Counted from the stretch's first letter, positions 25,684 to 33,949 are shown. The stretch is 42,272 bases of DNA from Arminella tubonensis (GCF_003240585.1 NZ_PCDP01000020.1:1-42272), one strand, 5' to 3'. Made by a program: numbers and translations. Notes: generated from the sequence alone by a model not told the origin.

Positions 25684-25701
25684 GACACCTTGGTACAATA
25701 G
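25684..25701 (+). promoter_or_regulatory. Repeated 18-bp motif, site E (faces MOSC-ferredoxin pseudogene)
   Basis: The plus strand reads GACACCTTGGTACAATAG, 17 of 18 positions of the consensus. It lies 81 bp before the MOSC start, almost the same distance as in sites C (79) and D (88). The upstream dyad half is not kept. The site is conserved although the gene it served is broken, consistent with recent decay. It and site B are divergent, repeating the arrangement of sites A and F. Confidence 0.55.
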
Positions 25702-25782
25702 ACGTCGCGGCCCACACATCGTTCTATCTGGCGATTGCGGAACGCCTGAGCGTGTCCGGTCAGTCGCTTCCGGGAAACGGTC

Positions 25783-26236
25783 ATGCCACGTCTTCTTTCC
25801 GTCAATGTCGGATTGCCCAGCGACATCGTCTGGCAGGGGAAAACCGTCAACACCGCGATCTGGAAGTCTCCGGTCACCGGACCTCGCATGGCGCGCCGGC
25901 GCTTGGTAGGGTTTTCGCCTATTTCGCGTGCCGAACAAAGTGCGAGAGAGCGACGCCGTTGTGTCCTTGTGGCTTGAACCCGCAGATGGACAGGCCGTCT
26001 CCTCCGCCATCGCCGGGCAGTTCATGGTGTTGCGCCTCGGTTCCGCCAAGGGCATTGCTGAGGCCTGCGACGTTCCGGTCCGGTGGTCGTGCCGTACCGG
26101 TGTCTGCCATACCTGCGAAACCGGGCTTGAGGCTGGAAGCGTCAGCTACCACCCGGACCCCGTCGACGCACCGGCGGATGGCAATCTGCTGATCTGCTGC
26201 TCGCAGCCAAAGGGCGACATCGTGCTTGATCTTTAA
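25783..26236 (+). pseudogene. MOSC-FNR-ferredoxin fusion protein, internally deleted
   Basis: The ATG at 25783 begins a YiiM-type MOSC domain (MPRLLSVNVGLPSDIVWQGK, then TAIWKSPVTGPRM), which stops after about 35 residues. The frame then shifts to FRVPNKVRESDAVVSLWLEP, the start of a ferredoxin-NADP reductase-like domain, and this too is cut after about 35 residues. The end is a complete 2Fe-2S ferredoxin C-terminus with cysteines in VRWSCRTGVCHTCETG and LLICCSQP and a stop at 26236. Intact homologues are multi-domain electron-transfer proteins of about 550-600 residues, so two large deletions have removed most of this one. The remnant ferredoxin part from 25928 could be translated but lacks its reductase. 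Motif site E lies upstream. Confidence 0.8.
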
Positions 26237-26438
26237 CGATCAAGAACATTGAGGACCGAAAAAGAACTCAGTGCAATGCATCGACGACCATCGAGCGGTC
26301 GTTCCGAAGGAGATCGGTCGGTGTGGCAAAGATCGGCTGCTGGCGAATTATCCTTGGTCATGGACCTGTGATGAGTTCGAAGTAGGAACTACCCCCGAAA
26401 GGAAAGGCTTCTCCGCACTGACGAACTCGGCGTCTTAC

Positions 26439-26609
26439 ATGCTGGAGGAGTTGCGCGAAGACAATCTTCATCTCGTCGAGGCTTTTCGCAAGGTGAAGTC
26501 TCTGGCCGACAAGGCCAAGGACAACGCGACCAGCGGCATCGTCGATCAATGGACCGACTTCGCCGAACGGCGTGCCTGGTTCCTGTTCGAGGCGTCGCGC
26601 ACCGATTGA
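26439..26609 (+). pseudogene. Dps ferritin-like C-terminal remnant
   Basis: The last 56 codons read MLEELREDNLHLVEAFRKV and end in WTDFAERRAWFLFEASRTD, which is the C-terminal helical end of an alphaproteobacterial Dps (DNA-protecting ferritin). The N-terminal two thirds, including the metal-site residues, are missing; an open frame from 26271 upstream holds unrelated sequence. The product would not form the Dps dodecamer. It lies directly after the MOSC-ferredoxin remnant in a decayed stretch. Confidence 0.7.
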
Positions 26610-26972
26610 TCGACATAACGACGAACTCTTACGTTCGGCTTGGGGGCGCGTCCTGCCGCGGACTCATCAACGGAGGCTCGCGGCGTGATGCCGTCAAAGC
26701 AGTCTCCCGGCAGATAGGCAACCCATACCGTCCGTCGCTCTCGATAATCTCAATGCGTCAGTTGGTTGATCACCGTCCGAAGTCAGTCGCCGCAGCCCCG
26801 TCCCACTGGGAGGGAATGTGGGACGGGGCGCGCTATTCGAGGTTCAGCGGCGGACCTCGAAGGGCGAAAGGCCAGCAGAGCTACATGAGGGGAACCTCTG
26901 CACGTTGCCTACCCCCCGCGCGATGTTTGGGGATCGCGCTGACGGTGAAAATACTCTAGCTTGACGTCTGCC
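26610..26972. other. Intergenic stretch with a GC-rich hairpin
   Basis: These 363 bp carry no convincing gene. The notable structure is the inverted repeat at 26795-26829, listed separately. A plus-strand open frame across it has neither family likeness nor a ribosome site. The sequence near the end of the molybdopterin-domain gene (26940-26972) shows no T-rich terminator. Confidence 0.45.
26795..26829. repeat. Perfect 12-bp GC-rich hairpin
   Basis: The arms GCCCCGTCCCAC (26795-26806) and GTGGGACGGGGC (26818-26829) are exact reverse complements around an 11-base loop (TGGGAGGGAAT). There is no T-run after either arm, so it is not a canonical Rho-independent terminator. It could be a processing or stability element, the 3' end of a small RNA, or a mobile short repeat. 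Confidence 0.55.
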
Positions 26973-27548
26973 CTAGCGATTGAATGGAGCCGCTCTCTGT
27001 GGAACAAACGGGCGGAAGTTGGCGATGATAGGGAGATCGGCGATGCGGTCCCGCGTCTGGTCGCACCAGTATGAGGGAGCCCGAAGCCGATCGCTCGTTA
27101 CGAAGTGGAGCGCCGCGATCCAGCTCAGCGAAAGCGAACCGGTCTCGCTGAACACCCGGAGAAGGGCAGGGCCGCCGCAATCGGCTGTCAGCGGTTCGCC
27201 CTGACAACTCGTCGCAATCATCGCGCCGCGACCGAACAGATTCCGTGAAGGGATGCGGCGGCTTCGGCCATCAGTTGAATAGGCCACGACAAATCCGTGA
27301 GAAGGGACAAGTCCGATCGCGGCGAGGACCGTTTCGATGAGCACGCCCTCCCAGCAGACATCCGCCGAGGTAGATTTGACCCTCTCAGCGGATATGTCGG
27401 GCAATGTCGTGTGTGGCAAACAGCGCAGTGTGCGCCAGTCAAGATCGCAGGCGCTCTGCCGACCGACGACCAGACGCATCGTCCAGCCGTTTCGGCTGAT
27501 CATCGGCGCGGCCAGGTTTGCGAGCGCTCCAGCAAACGGGAAGGACAT
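26973..27548 (-). CDS. Small molybdopterin-domain oxidoreductase-like protein
   Basis: This 191-residue protein resembles the oxidoreductase molybdopterin-binding domain of the sulfite-oxidase superfamily. It contains LRCLPHTTLPDI, then VCWEGVLIETVLAAIG, then GEPLTADCGGPALLRVFSET, then WIAALHFVTSD, in the order seen in that fold. The family's molybdenum-ligating cysteine normally sits in a motif before the W-x-GV segment; here the sequence reads VKSTSADVCWEGV, so the ligand is not in its usual place and the assignment is provisional. There is no membrane segment. The start at 27548 has a weak ribosome site. A small gene ends 14 bp upstream on the same strand, suggesting a two-gene unit. Confidence 0.55.
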   Translation of the reverse strand: MSFPFAGALANLAAPMISRNGWTMRLVVGRQSACDLDWRTLRCLPHTTLPDISAERVKSTSADVCWEGVLIETVLAAIGLVPSHGFVVAYSTDGRSRRIPSRNLFGRGAMIATSCQGEPLTADCGGPALLRVFSETGSLSLSWIAALHFVTSDRLRAPSYWCDQTRDRIADLPIIANFRPFVPQRAAPFNR

Positions 27549-27562
27549 GTCTCGCGGCCGGG

Positions 27563-27778
27563 TTAGTGGACGCGCCAGACGCCGTTGCCCAAAACAAAAT
27601 CAAGTCTCGGTCCGACGATACCTTCGAGAGCCATCCCTTGCTGCATCGCTCCTGGCCGCATTGCCAGCCCTTGGGCATTCGGCGCAAATCCAAACCGGGC
27701 GACGTCATACTCGGTCGCCCTGACTGCAAGACCCCGGCGGAAATGGAAACCGGCCAACGAACTGTTCTTTGCATTCAT
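27563..27778 (-). CDS. Small hypothetical protein, upstream of Mo-domain gene
   Basis: This 71-codon frame starts MNAKNSSLAGFHFRRG, ends GPRLDFVLGNGVWRVH, and has AAGGA eight bases before its ATG, a good site. No hydrophobic helix or known motif is visible, and I do not recognise a family. Its stop lies 14 bp before the molybdopterin-domain gene, so both are probably translated from one message. It could be a partner subunit or a leftover segment of a larger protein. Confidence 0.5.
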   Translation of the reverse strand: MNAKNSSLAGFHFRRGLAVRATEYDVARFGFAPNAQGLAMRPGAMQQGMALEGIVGPRLDFVLGNGVWRVH

Positions 27779-27919
27779 CTCAAAATTCCTTCTGGTTAGA
27801 CTTCAGTCTGACCAGTGAATTCTAGTTGTCGATGCGACAGAACGCTTGAACAGGGCGAGCGGACTTGGAAGGTTCGCTTCAGTCACTGATACCAAGGGGG
27901 CTTTTAAATCAGGAGAACG

Positions 27920-28294
27920 TCAGTTGGTGCGCAGCGCGGTTTCGAGCGCCTTTTGCAAGGTGTCGGCACTGAACGGCTTGAAGACGCAGTCGACCGCTCC
28001 CCTTGCCATCAATTGAAGCCGCACGGCCTCGTCCTTCAAGGCAGTGATGAACACGATCGGAGTTCGCTGGCCTCGCCTGTTAAGCTCAGTTTGCAGCTCC
28101 GGACCCGACATTCCGGGCATGCCGATGTCAAGTATCAGGCAATCTGACTTTCCCAGGCTAGTTGACGCTAGGAAGTCTTCGGCCGATGCGAACGTCTCCA
28201 CTCCGAGCCCAAATGCCCTCAGTAAATCTGGAAGCGACTCCCTAACGGACTCGTCATCATCGATTACCGATACCAGGGACTGCTTGATGCTCAT
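27920..28294 (-). CDS. Receiver-only response regulator (FixJ-like)
   Basis: This 124-residue protein is a single receiver domain: acidic triad DDD at 12-14, phospho-acceptor D56 in CLILDIGMPGMSG, Thr/Ser switch in VFITAL, and K106 in FKPFSAD. Its closest likeness is the receiver of FixJ/NodW-type regulators, but no LuxR-type DNA-binding domain follows the stop. It should act by phosphotransfer or protein contact rather than by binding DNA. Its ATG overlaps the stop of the eight-PAS kinase as TGATG, so the two are translationally coupled and probably cognate. A TTG one codon earlier is an alternative start. Confidence 0.9.
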   Translation of the reverse strand: MSIKQSLVSVIDDDESVRESLPDLLRAFGLGVETFASAEDFLASTSLGKSDCLILDIGMPGMSGPELQTELNRRGQRTPIVFITALKDEAVRLQLMARGAVDCVFKPFSADTLQKALETALRTN

Positions 28295-31200
28295 CAATTC
28301 CTCGCCTCGATGCTTCTCTTGGGACTCGTGTGCGCAACGTGTCTAACGGACGCTTCGTTCCCAGTATATATTGGAATAGCAAACGAAACCGTTACCCCGG
28401 GTCCGTCGTTGACTGTGGCGCACAGCCGACCATTGTGGCTTTCGATGATCGACCGGCTGACAGAAAGTCCAATCCCCATGCCATCGCTCTTGGTGGAATA
28501 GAATGCCTCGAAAACCCGATCAGTTTCGTTGGCCTCGAAACCGACGCCCGCATCCTCCACGGCAAATCGTATGTGGTCATCTCCGTCGCGCTCGGTCCTG
28601 ATCGTCAGGCGCCTTGGCCTGTCGTTGATACCCACCATCGCCTCGGTCGCGTTGCGAAGCAAATTTAGGATGACTTGTTGCAACTGGACCCTGTCGCCAG
28701 CCGCAGGAGGCAGGTCGTCGGAAAGCTCGGTGCGGAGCACTATCCGGCCGCGCTGGATGTCGCCGCGGGACAAGACCATCACTTCGCGAACCGCCTCGCT
28801 CAGGTCGACCGGCTCGATGGTGAACGGGTTTTTGCTGAACAGCGCCCGAAGTCTCGCGATTACGTCGGCGGCGCGATTCCCGTCGCGGATCGTCCGTCGC
28901 GCGGTTGCCATCGCCACCTCGATGTTGGGCGGGTCTTCCGCCAGCATGCGCAGACAAGTGTCAGCGTTGGTCACGATGCCTGATAGCGGCTGGTTGACCT
29001 CGTGGGCGATAGAGGCGGTCAGAATGCCGAGGCTTGTGATCCTCGCGACGCGGGCAAGATCGGCGCGTGCCTTGCTCAGCGCCTCCTCGGCAAGCCGGCT
29101 CGCCGTGACGTCCCTGACCGCTCCGCGAAGCTCCAGTTCTCCGTCCTTGTTTCGTTCGTTGTGGGCGACGACGCGGACGTATTTGATCAACTGATCGGGC
29201 ATCAGGAGCTTGGTCTCGTAGTCGAAATCGCTCCCCTCCTGCTGTGATCTGTCCATGACCTGCTGGAACGTTGGGTAATTTTCCGGATGGGTCCTGCCTC
29301 GGATCAGGTCGACCGTGACCGGCTCAGCCGGATCAAAGCCGTAAATCCTATACGTCTCGTCCGAGCAGGTGACGGTTTCCGATCCCAGCACCCAGGCAAA
29401 GCTTCCGGTGCCGCTGACGCGCTGGGCGTCTGCGAGGAAAGCTTCGCTCCGCCGCAGCTCCTCCTCGGCCCGTTTTCGATCGTCGATGTCAGTGAGGAGG
29501 CCGTACCAGCGAATGACATTGCCATTGCCGTCATAGAGCGGGAGACCGCGTATCTGGAACCACCGGTAGTGGCCGTCGTAGCGAAGAAGACGCGTCTCGA
29601 TCTCGTAGGGTTCGCCAGACTTGATCGACAAGGTGAAGGCCTCGACATAACTTTGCAGATCGTCCGGATGGGTCATACCATTCGTCGCCCAATCCTTCAC
29701 AGCCTCCAGCGGCTGGTCGAAATATTCAAGTAGCTGGTGGTTGGCTCCAGTCAACTCGCCGTCCGGCGCAAACAAGGCGATCATCCCTGGAATGGTGTCG
29801 ACGATCAGACGCGAATACCGCTCGCTCTCGCGCAATGCTTCGTCGGCATTCTTGCGGTCTTCGATGTCGATATTTGTCCCATACCATTTGACGATGGTGC
29901 CATTTTCGTCGCGCAACGGATTGGCGCGGAACAGGAACCAGCGATAAGCTCCATCGTAGCGGCGCATCCTGGCTTCCACGTCAACGCGCTCACCCGATTC
30001 AAGGCATCCTTGCCAATAGCTGAACAACATGCCTGCATCGTCGGGGTGGATCACGTCTCCCCAACCGAACCCCGCCGCCTGTTCCCATGTCACTCCGGCA
30101 TAGTTGAGCCATCGGTCGCTCAGAAACTCGACGAATCCGTTGGGAGAGGTGGCCCAGGCCGTCGTCGGAAGCGTGTTGATGATCCGTCGCAGCGTGACCT
30201 CGCTTTCGCGCACGGCCTCCTCGGCGCGCTTTCTGTCATCGATGTCGGTCATCAGGCAATACCAGCGGACGACATGGCCGTCTGGATCCCTGGCGGGGTT
30301 GCCGCGAAGATGGAACCAGCGGTAGGTTCCGTCATGTCGCTTGAGCCGTGTTTCGAAATCCATCGGGTTGCCCGACATCAGCGACCGCGCGAATGCATCG
30401 ACATGGTGCTGGAGGTCATCTGGATGCACCGTGCCGTTGTCGCGCCAGTTCTCGAAGCTTTCGAGCGTTTGACCAAGGTATTCGAGAAACTGCTCGTTGA
30501 TTCCCTCAGTCTCGCCGTTCCTCCCAAATATCGAGACGAGACCGGGAATGGTGTCGACGATCAGACGCGATTGCCGTTCGCTTTCCGCCAGCGCCTCTTC
30601 CGCCCGCTTCCGATCTTCAATATCGACGTTCGTCCCATACCACTTGACGATGCTGCCTGCCTCGTCGCGCAGCGGACTTCCGCGAAACAGGAACCATCGA
30701 TATTCGCCGTCGAACCGGCGGATACGGGCCTCCGCATCGTTCGGAATACCAGTTGCCAGACATCTCCGCCAGTTGTCAGCCAGGCCCGGCAAGTCGTCGG
30801 GATGTATCGCGTTACTCCATCCCCAACCCTCTGCTTCTTCAGCGGACATGCCGGCATATTCCAGCCAGCGGTGGTGGAGGAAGTCGGTGTAGCCATCAGG
30901 GAGGGTCGACCACGCAATGGTTGGGATGGTGTTGATGATCTGGGCGAGGTTCCGTTCGCTTGCTCGTAATTCCTCTTCCGCGCGCTTTCGATCCTCGATG
31001 TCGATATTCGTCCCGAACCATTTGATGATCGTGCCGTCCTCAGCGCGGAGCGGGTCTGCCCGGAACAGAAACCAGCGATATTCCCCATCGAAGCGCCTCA
31101 TGCGCGCTTCGATGTCCACGCTGTCGCCCGACGCGAGGCATCCTTGCCAATAGGTGAAGAGCCTCTCTGCGTCATCGGGGTGAATCACGTCGCCCCAACC

Positions 31201-32058
31201 ATATCCACTGGCCTGTTCAGCCGTGAAGCCTGAATAGTCTAACCAGCGGGCGTTGAGGAAATCGACATAGCCATTGGGCGAGGTGGACCATGCCGTTGTC
31301 GGCAGCGCATTGAGGTTATCACGGAGATTGGTCTCGCTCGTCCGCAGCGCCTCCTCGGCCCGCTTCCGTTCATCGATGTCGATGTGAAGCGCGTACCATT
31401 GAAGGACATGTCCTTCCTTGTCCCGCCGAGGATTGCCGCAAACCTGGAACCAGCGGTAGTTTCCACCGTCTTCCCTGAGGCGGATGTCCATATCATAAGC
31501 TTCTCCGTCGGCGACCGCCTGCGTGATGGCCTCGATGGCGCGAGGCAAATCTTCGGCATGGACAAAGTCGGCGGTTTTCCAAAGCTTCACCTCGTCCCCC
31601 GATGCACCAAGATAACGCATTAGATGGTCGTTGATCGCCTCCAATTCCCCGTTCCGGCCCAAGATTGCGATACCCGCGGGGATGTCATTGAGTATGTCTC
31701 CCCCCGGCCGTTCCGAGGACCGTTCGTCGATTTCCGTCGCAAGTGCGAGCCAATAGGCGATCCGGCCTTCATCGCTTTGAACCGGATTGCATTGGACGGC
31801 GAACCGCTGGTGCCGTCCATCAAAACGTTTGAGGCAGGCGTCAATTCGGCCTCGTTTGCCAAGCGCTAGAAGGGAGTGCCATTGCTCGGTGAGGGCAGGG
31901 AGGTCATCCGGGCTGACCATCGCCTGCCATTGAACATCACCGCCCACGCCGAGCCCGGTGAAGTCCGACCATTCCCGGTTGAGAAACGTCAGCCGTCCCT
32001 CGGGCGTGGCGGTCAAAGCCATGCCCGGCAGTGAATCCAGTATACGGCCGAGGTCCAT
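28294..32058 (-). CDS. Eight-PAS soluble sensor histidine kinase
   Basis: This 1254-residue protein has eight consecutive PAS/PAC units at about residues 1-114, 118-235, 242-360, 370-488, 497-611, 623-739, 749-863 and 875-990. HisKA follows with the phospho-acceptor His1019 in AHEVNQPLSG, then HATPase (NLLRNATEAM, then GMGIGLSVSRSI). No membrane helix is seen. Units 3, 4 and 6 resemble each other closely, as do 5 and 7 (and more distantly 2), which indicates internal duplication. No heme- or flavin-binding signature was identified. The start at 32058 has AAGGA six bases upstream. Its stop overlaps the receiver gene start. Its transmitter is closely related to that of the large kinase at 5645. 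Motif site G lies 59 bp before the start. Confidence 0.92.
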   Translation of the reverse strand: MDLGRILDSLPGMALTATPEGRLTFLNREWSDFTGLGVGGDVQWQAMVSPDDLPALTEQWHSLLALGKRGRIDACLKRFDGRHQRFAVQCNPVQSDEGRIAYWLALATEIDERSSERPGGDILNDIPAGIAILGRNGELEAINDHLMRYLGASGDEVKLWKTADFVHAEDLPRAIEAITQAVADGEAYDMDIRLREDGGNYRWFQVCGNPRRDKEGHVLQWYALHIDIDERKRAEEALRTSETNLRDNLNALPTTAWSTSPNGYVDFLNARWLDYSGFTAEQASGYGWGDVIHPDDAERLFTYWQGCLASGDSVDIEARMRRFDGEYRWFLFRADPLRAEDGTIIKWFGTNIDIEDRKRAEEELRASERNLAQIINTIPTIAWSTLPDGYTDFLHHRWLEYAGMSAEEAEGWGWSNAIHPDDLPGLADNWRRCLATGIPNDAEARIRRFDGEYRWFLFRGSPLRDEAGSIVKWYGTNVDIEDRKRAEEALAESERQSRLIVDTIPGLVSIFGRNGETEGINEQFLEYLGQTLESFENWRDNGTVHPDDLQHHVDAFARSLMSGNPMDFETRLKRHDGTYRWFHLRGNPARDPDGHVVRWYCLMTDIDDRKRAEEAVRESEVTLRRIINTLPTTAWATSPNGFVEFLSDRWLNYAGVTWEQAAGFGWGDVIHPDDAGMLFSYWQGCLESGERVDVEARMRRYDGAYRWFLFRANPLRDENGTIVKWYGTNIDIEDRKNADEALRESERYSRLIVDTIPGMIALFAPDGELTGANHQLLEYFDQPLEAVKDWATNGMTHPDDLQSYVEAFTLSIKSGEPYEIETRLLRYDGHYRWFQIRGLPLYDGNGNVIRWYGLLTDIDDRKRAEEELRRSEAFLADAQRVSGTGSFAWVLGSETVTCSDETYRIYGFDPAEPVTVDLIRGRTHPENYPTFQQVMDRSQQEGSDFDYETKLLMPDQLIKYVRVVAHNERNKDGELELRGAVRDVTASRLAEEALSKARADLARVARITSLGILTASIAHEVNQPLSGIVTNADTCLRMLAEDPPNIEVAMATARRTIRDGNRAADVIARLRALFSKNPFTIEPVDLSEAVREVMVLSRGDIQRGRIVLRTELSDDLPPAAGDRVQLQQVILNLLRNATEAMVGINDRPRRLTIRTERDGDDHIRFAVEDAGVGFEANETDRVFEAFYSTKSDGMGIGLSVSRSIIESHNGRLCATVNDGPGVTVSFAIPIYTGNEASVRHVAHTSPKRSIEARN

Positions 32059-32117
32059 AGCCGTTCCTTTTCGCGAATAGCCGCCGACAGCATCGTAACG
32101 ACAGGGCGGGCCGGAGC

Positions 32118-32135
32118 ATATTATTCGATGGTATC
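32118..32135 (-). promoter_or_regulatory. Repeated 18-bp motif, site G (faces eight-PAS kinase)
   Basis: The minus strand reads GATACCATCGAATAATAT, 16 of 18 positions of the consensus. It lies 59 bp before the kinase start. The dyad half is degenerate (ACGAGAAACC). Regulation of the sensor gene by its own output would make an autoregulatory loop; this is inference. Confidence 0.5.
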
Positions 32136-32150
32136 GGTTTCTCGTAAAAG

Positions 32151-32879
32151 TTGAAGCGAAATTCTTGGCTTCAAAGCCTCGGGTGCGTTATATTTTCAGC
32201 GGTCGGGGTCGCGGTGCTCCTCAACGTTCTTTTCGGGACCGGATGGGCGGCAGAGCTGTTGCTCGGTGGGATCATCGCACCCCCAGACTCCGTGGCCCCG
32301 ATTGCCATCGGACGCAGGTTCCTGGTTCCGAGCCGGCTGCTGACGATCATCGAAGGCGAAGGGCTCGTGAACGATGCCACCGCGCTTGTCCTCGTCGGAT
32401 TGGCGTCGGCCGCGATTCACGGCGCCAGCATCGACCCCGTCGCCTCGATCTCGCAATATGTCGTCACCGTCGCCGGCGAAGTCGGCTGGGGAATATTGAC
32501 GGCTTTTATTGCACTTCGTCTAAGACGCTGGGCTGGGGACACGCATGTCGAGATCGCGCTTTCGCTGTTAACGCATTACTTTGCCTTCTGGGTTCCAGGA
32601 GCGCTCGGCGGATCGGGAGTGCTTGCCGCCGTCGTCGCCGGTCTGTTCGTCAGCTGGAATGGTCATCACTTTATCGCCGCATCGACGCGGATACGGGGCT
32701 ATTTCACATGGGATTTCGTCACCTACATTATCGAGGGCCTCGCGTTCTTCCTCGCGGGTCTGCAGGTCCATCAGATTGTAGCCTCGGCAACATTTTCCAC
32801 GTGGCGCTATTATCTTCTCGTTTCCTTCGCCATAGGGATTGCGGCGGTCCTCCTGAGGTTCGCATGGGTCTCTTTTTGA
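32151..32879 (+). pseudogene. NhaP/CPA1-type Na+/H+ antiporter fragment
   Basis: From about 32196 the frame encodes the core of a CPA1 antiporter: GVAVLLNVLFGTGWAAELLL, then IAPPDSVAPIAIG, then LLTIIEGEGLVNDATALVL, then further helices to RFAWVSF and a stop at 32879. The APPDSVAP and EGEGLVNDATA segments are the ion-site hallmarks of the family. It lacks the first three or so helices, the last membrane helices and the C-terminal cytoplasmic domain, about half of the usual length. There is no good ribosome site. A more decayed copy of the same segment lies at 41607. It is probably non-functional. Confidence 0.75.
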
Positions 32880-33182
32880 TGGGGCGGATTGCCTGCTGTC
32901 CAGTTTCGGGCCAAGCGTGCACTATCAGCGTCGTAGTTGCCGCATTCAACATGTAGATATGCTGGCACAGTTGATCCGCCGCTGCGGTCAATCCGGGATG
33001 GTCAACATCGTTGCAATGCTTTGCTCTTCGGAAGCCGGTTGCACTGGACACGACAATCACGGGATGCTGATCCGATGGTATTGGGGACACCATCGTACAA
33101 TAGCGTCATCTCTGCTTCCGTTGTCGTCTGGACCTGCATGTGGCTATTCCCAAAAGGCCATATGCGGTGAAAGGAGCCGGAA
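32880..33182. other. Upstream region of the SDR gene
   Basis: This 303-bp gap contains motif site C at 33086-33103, with its dyad half just before it. The rest shows no gene. An AAAGGAGCCGGAA ribosome site ends the region directly before the SDR ATG. Confidence 0.55.
33086..33103 (+). promoter_or_regulatory. Repeated 18-bp motif, site C (faces SDR pseudogene)
   Basis: The plus strand reads GACACCATCGTACAATAG, an 18/18 match. Together with the preceding GATGGTATT (33074-33082) it forms an imperfect dyad, GATGGT with ACCATC nine bases apart (33074-33094). It lies 79 bp before the SDR start. This is the clearest inverted repeat among the seven sites and suggests a dimeric binding protein. Confidence 0.7.
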
Positions 33183-33942
33183 ATGGATAGTCAGAAGAAG
33201 ACAATTGTCATCACGGGAGCCTCGCAAGGCATTGGCGAAGGCCTGGCCAATGCGTTCCTCGAGAGGAACTACAACGTCGTCGCCACGTCTCGGAAGATCA
33301 GCGCCCGTTTCCCCTACGGAGTCTCGGACACCGTCGCTCTGGTCGATGGTGACATCGCTGATCCGGCGACCGCCACGCGTATTGCGGCAATCGCCGTCGA
33401 ACGCTTCGGATCGATCGATGCCCTGATTAACAATGCGGGAATTTATCTCAGCAAGCCATTTCTTGAATACACGCTTGAAGACTTTCGAAAACTCTCGTCG
33501 ATTAATCTCGAGAACTTCCTTCATCTGACGCAGCTGGCAGTCAAACAGATGCTGGCTCAGAAAACCGGCGGCAGCGTCGTCAACATCGGAGCATCAACCG
33601 CTGACCATCCAATCGCGGGCGTCAATGCTTCTGTCGCCATGATCACAAAAGGCGGAATACACCCGTCTCCAAAAGCCTCGCGATGGAATACGCACGAGAG
33701 GGAATCCGCTTCAACGTCGTGGCTCCCGGCGTCGTCGACACGCCAATGCATCACAGTGGGCCAACGGATTTCCTGAAGACGTTCTCGCCGAAGAACGCCG
33801 TTTCCAACGTGCAGGACATCGCCGACGCCGTCGTTTCCTGACCGAAGCTCCTCATGTAACGGGGGAGGTGGTGCAAGTCGATGGCGGAGCCCATGCAGGC
33901 AAAAATGGTAACCGTCGAGCGGAGTTCGTCAGTAGGATGTGA
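33183..33942 (+). pseudogene. SDR-family oxidoreductase, two frameshifts
   Basis: The gene starts with a strong ribosome site (AAAGGAG). It has the SDR opening IVITGASQGIGEGLANAF, the NNAGIYLS motif, and IGASTADHPI with the active-site serine region. The frame breaks near 33660, just where the catalytic YxxxK-like segment should be. The homologous sequence continues in another frame as MEYAREGIRFNVVAPGVVDT, then breaks again near 33838 and finishes as EAPHVTGEVVQVDGGAHAG. The frame as it stands yields 197 residues with an unrelated tail. SDRs reduce or oxidise alcohols and carbonyls with NAD(P). Loss appears recent because the rest of the sequence is well kept. Motif site C lies upstream. Confidence 0.85.
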
Positions 33943-33949
33943 GGCAGTG

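Noticed and set aside
27884..27901. Possible eighth motif copy (GATACC followed by AAGGGGG) beyond the receiver gene
   Set aside because: Only the first six bases match; the CAAT block is missing and it lies at a gene end rather than a gene start.
29737..30969. 410-codon plus-strand frame opposite the eight-PAS kinase
   Set aside because: It follows the PAS repeat periodicity on the other strand and has no ribosome site; explained by the repeats and codon bias.
28316..32058. Direct repeats in DNA resembling a CRISPR or satellite array
   Set aside because: They are diverged coding repeats of PAS domains with a period of about 360-380 bp, not short repeats with unique spacers.
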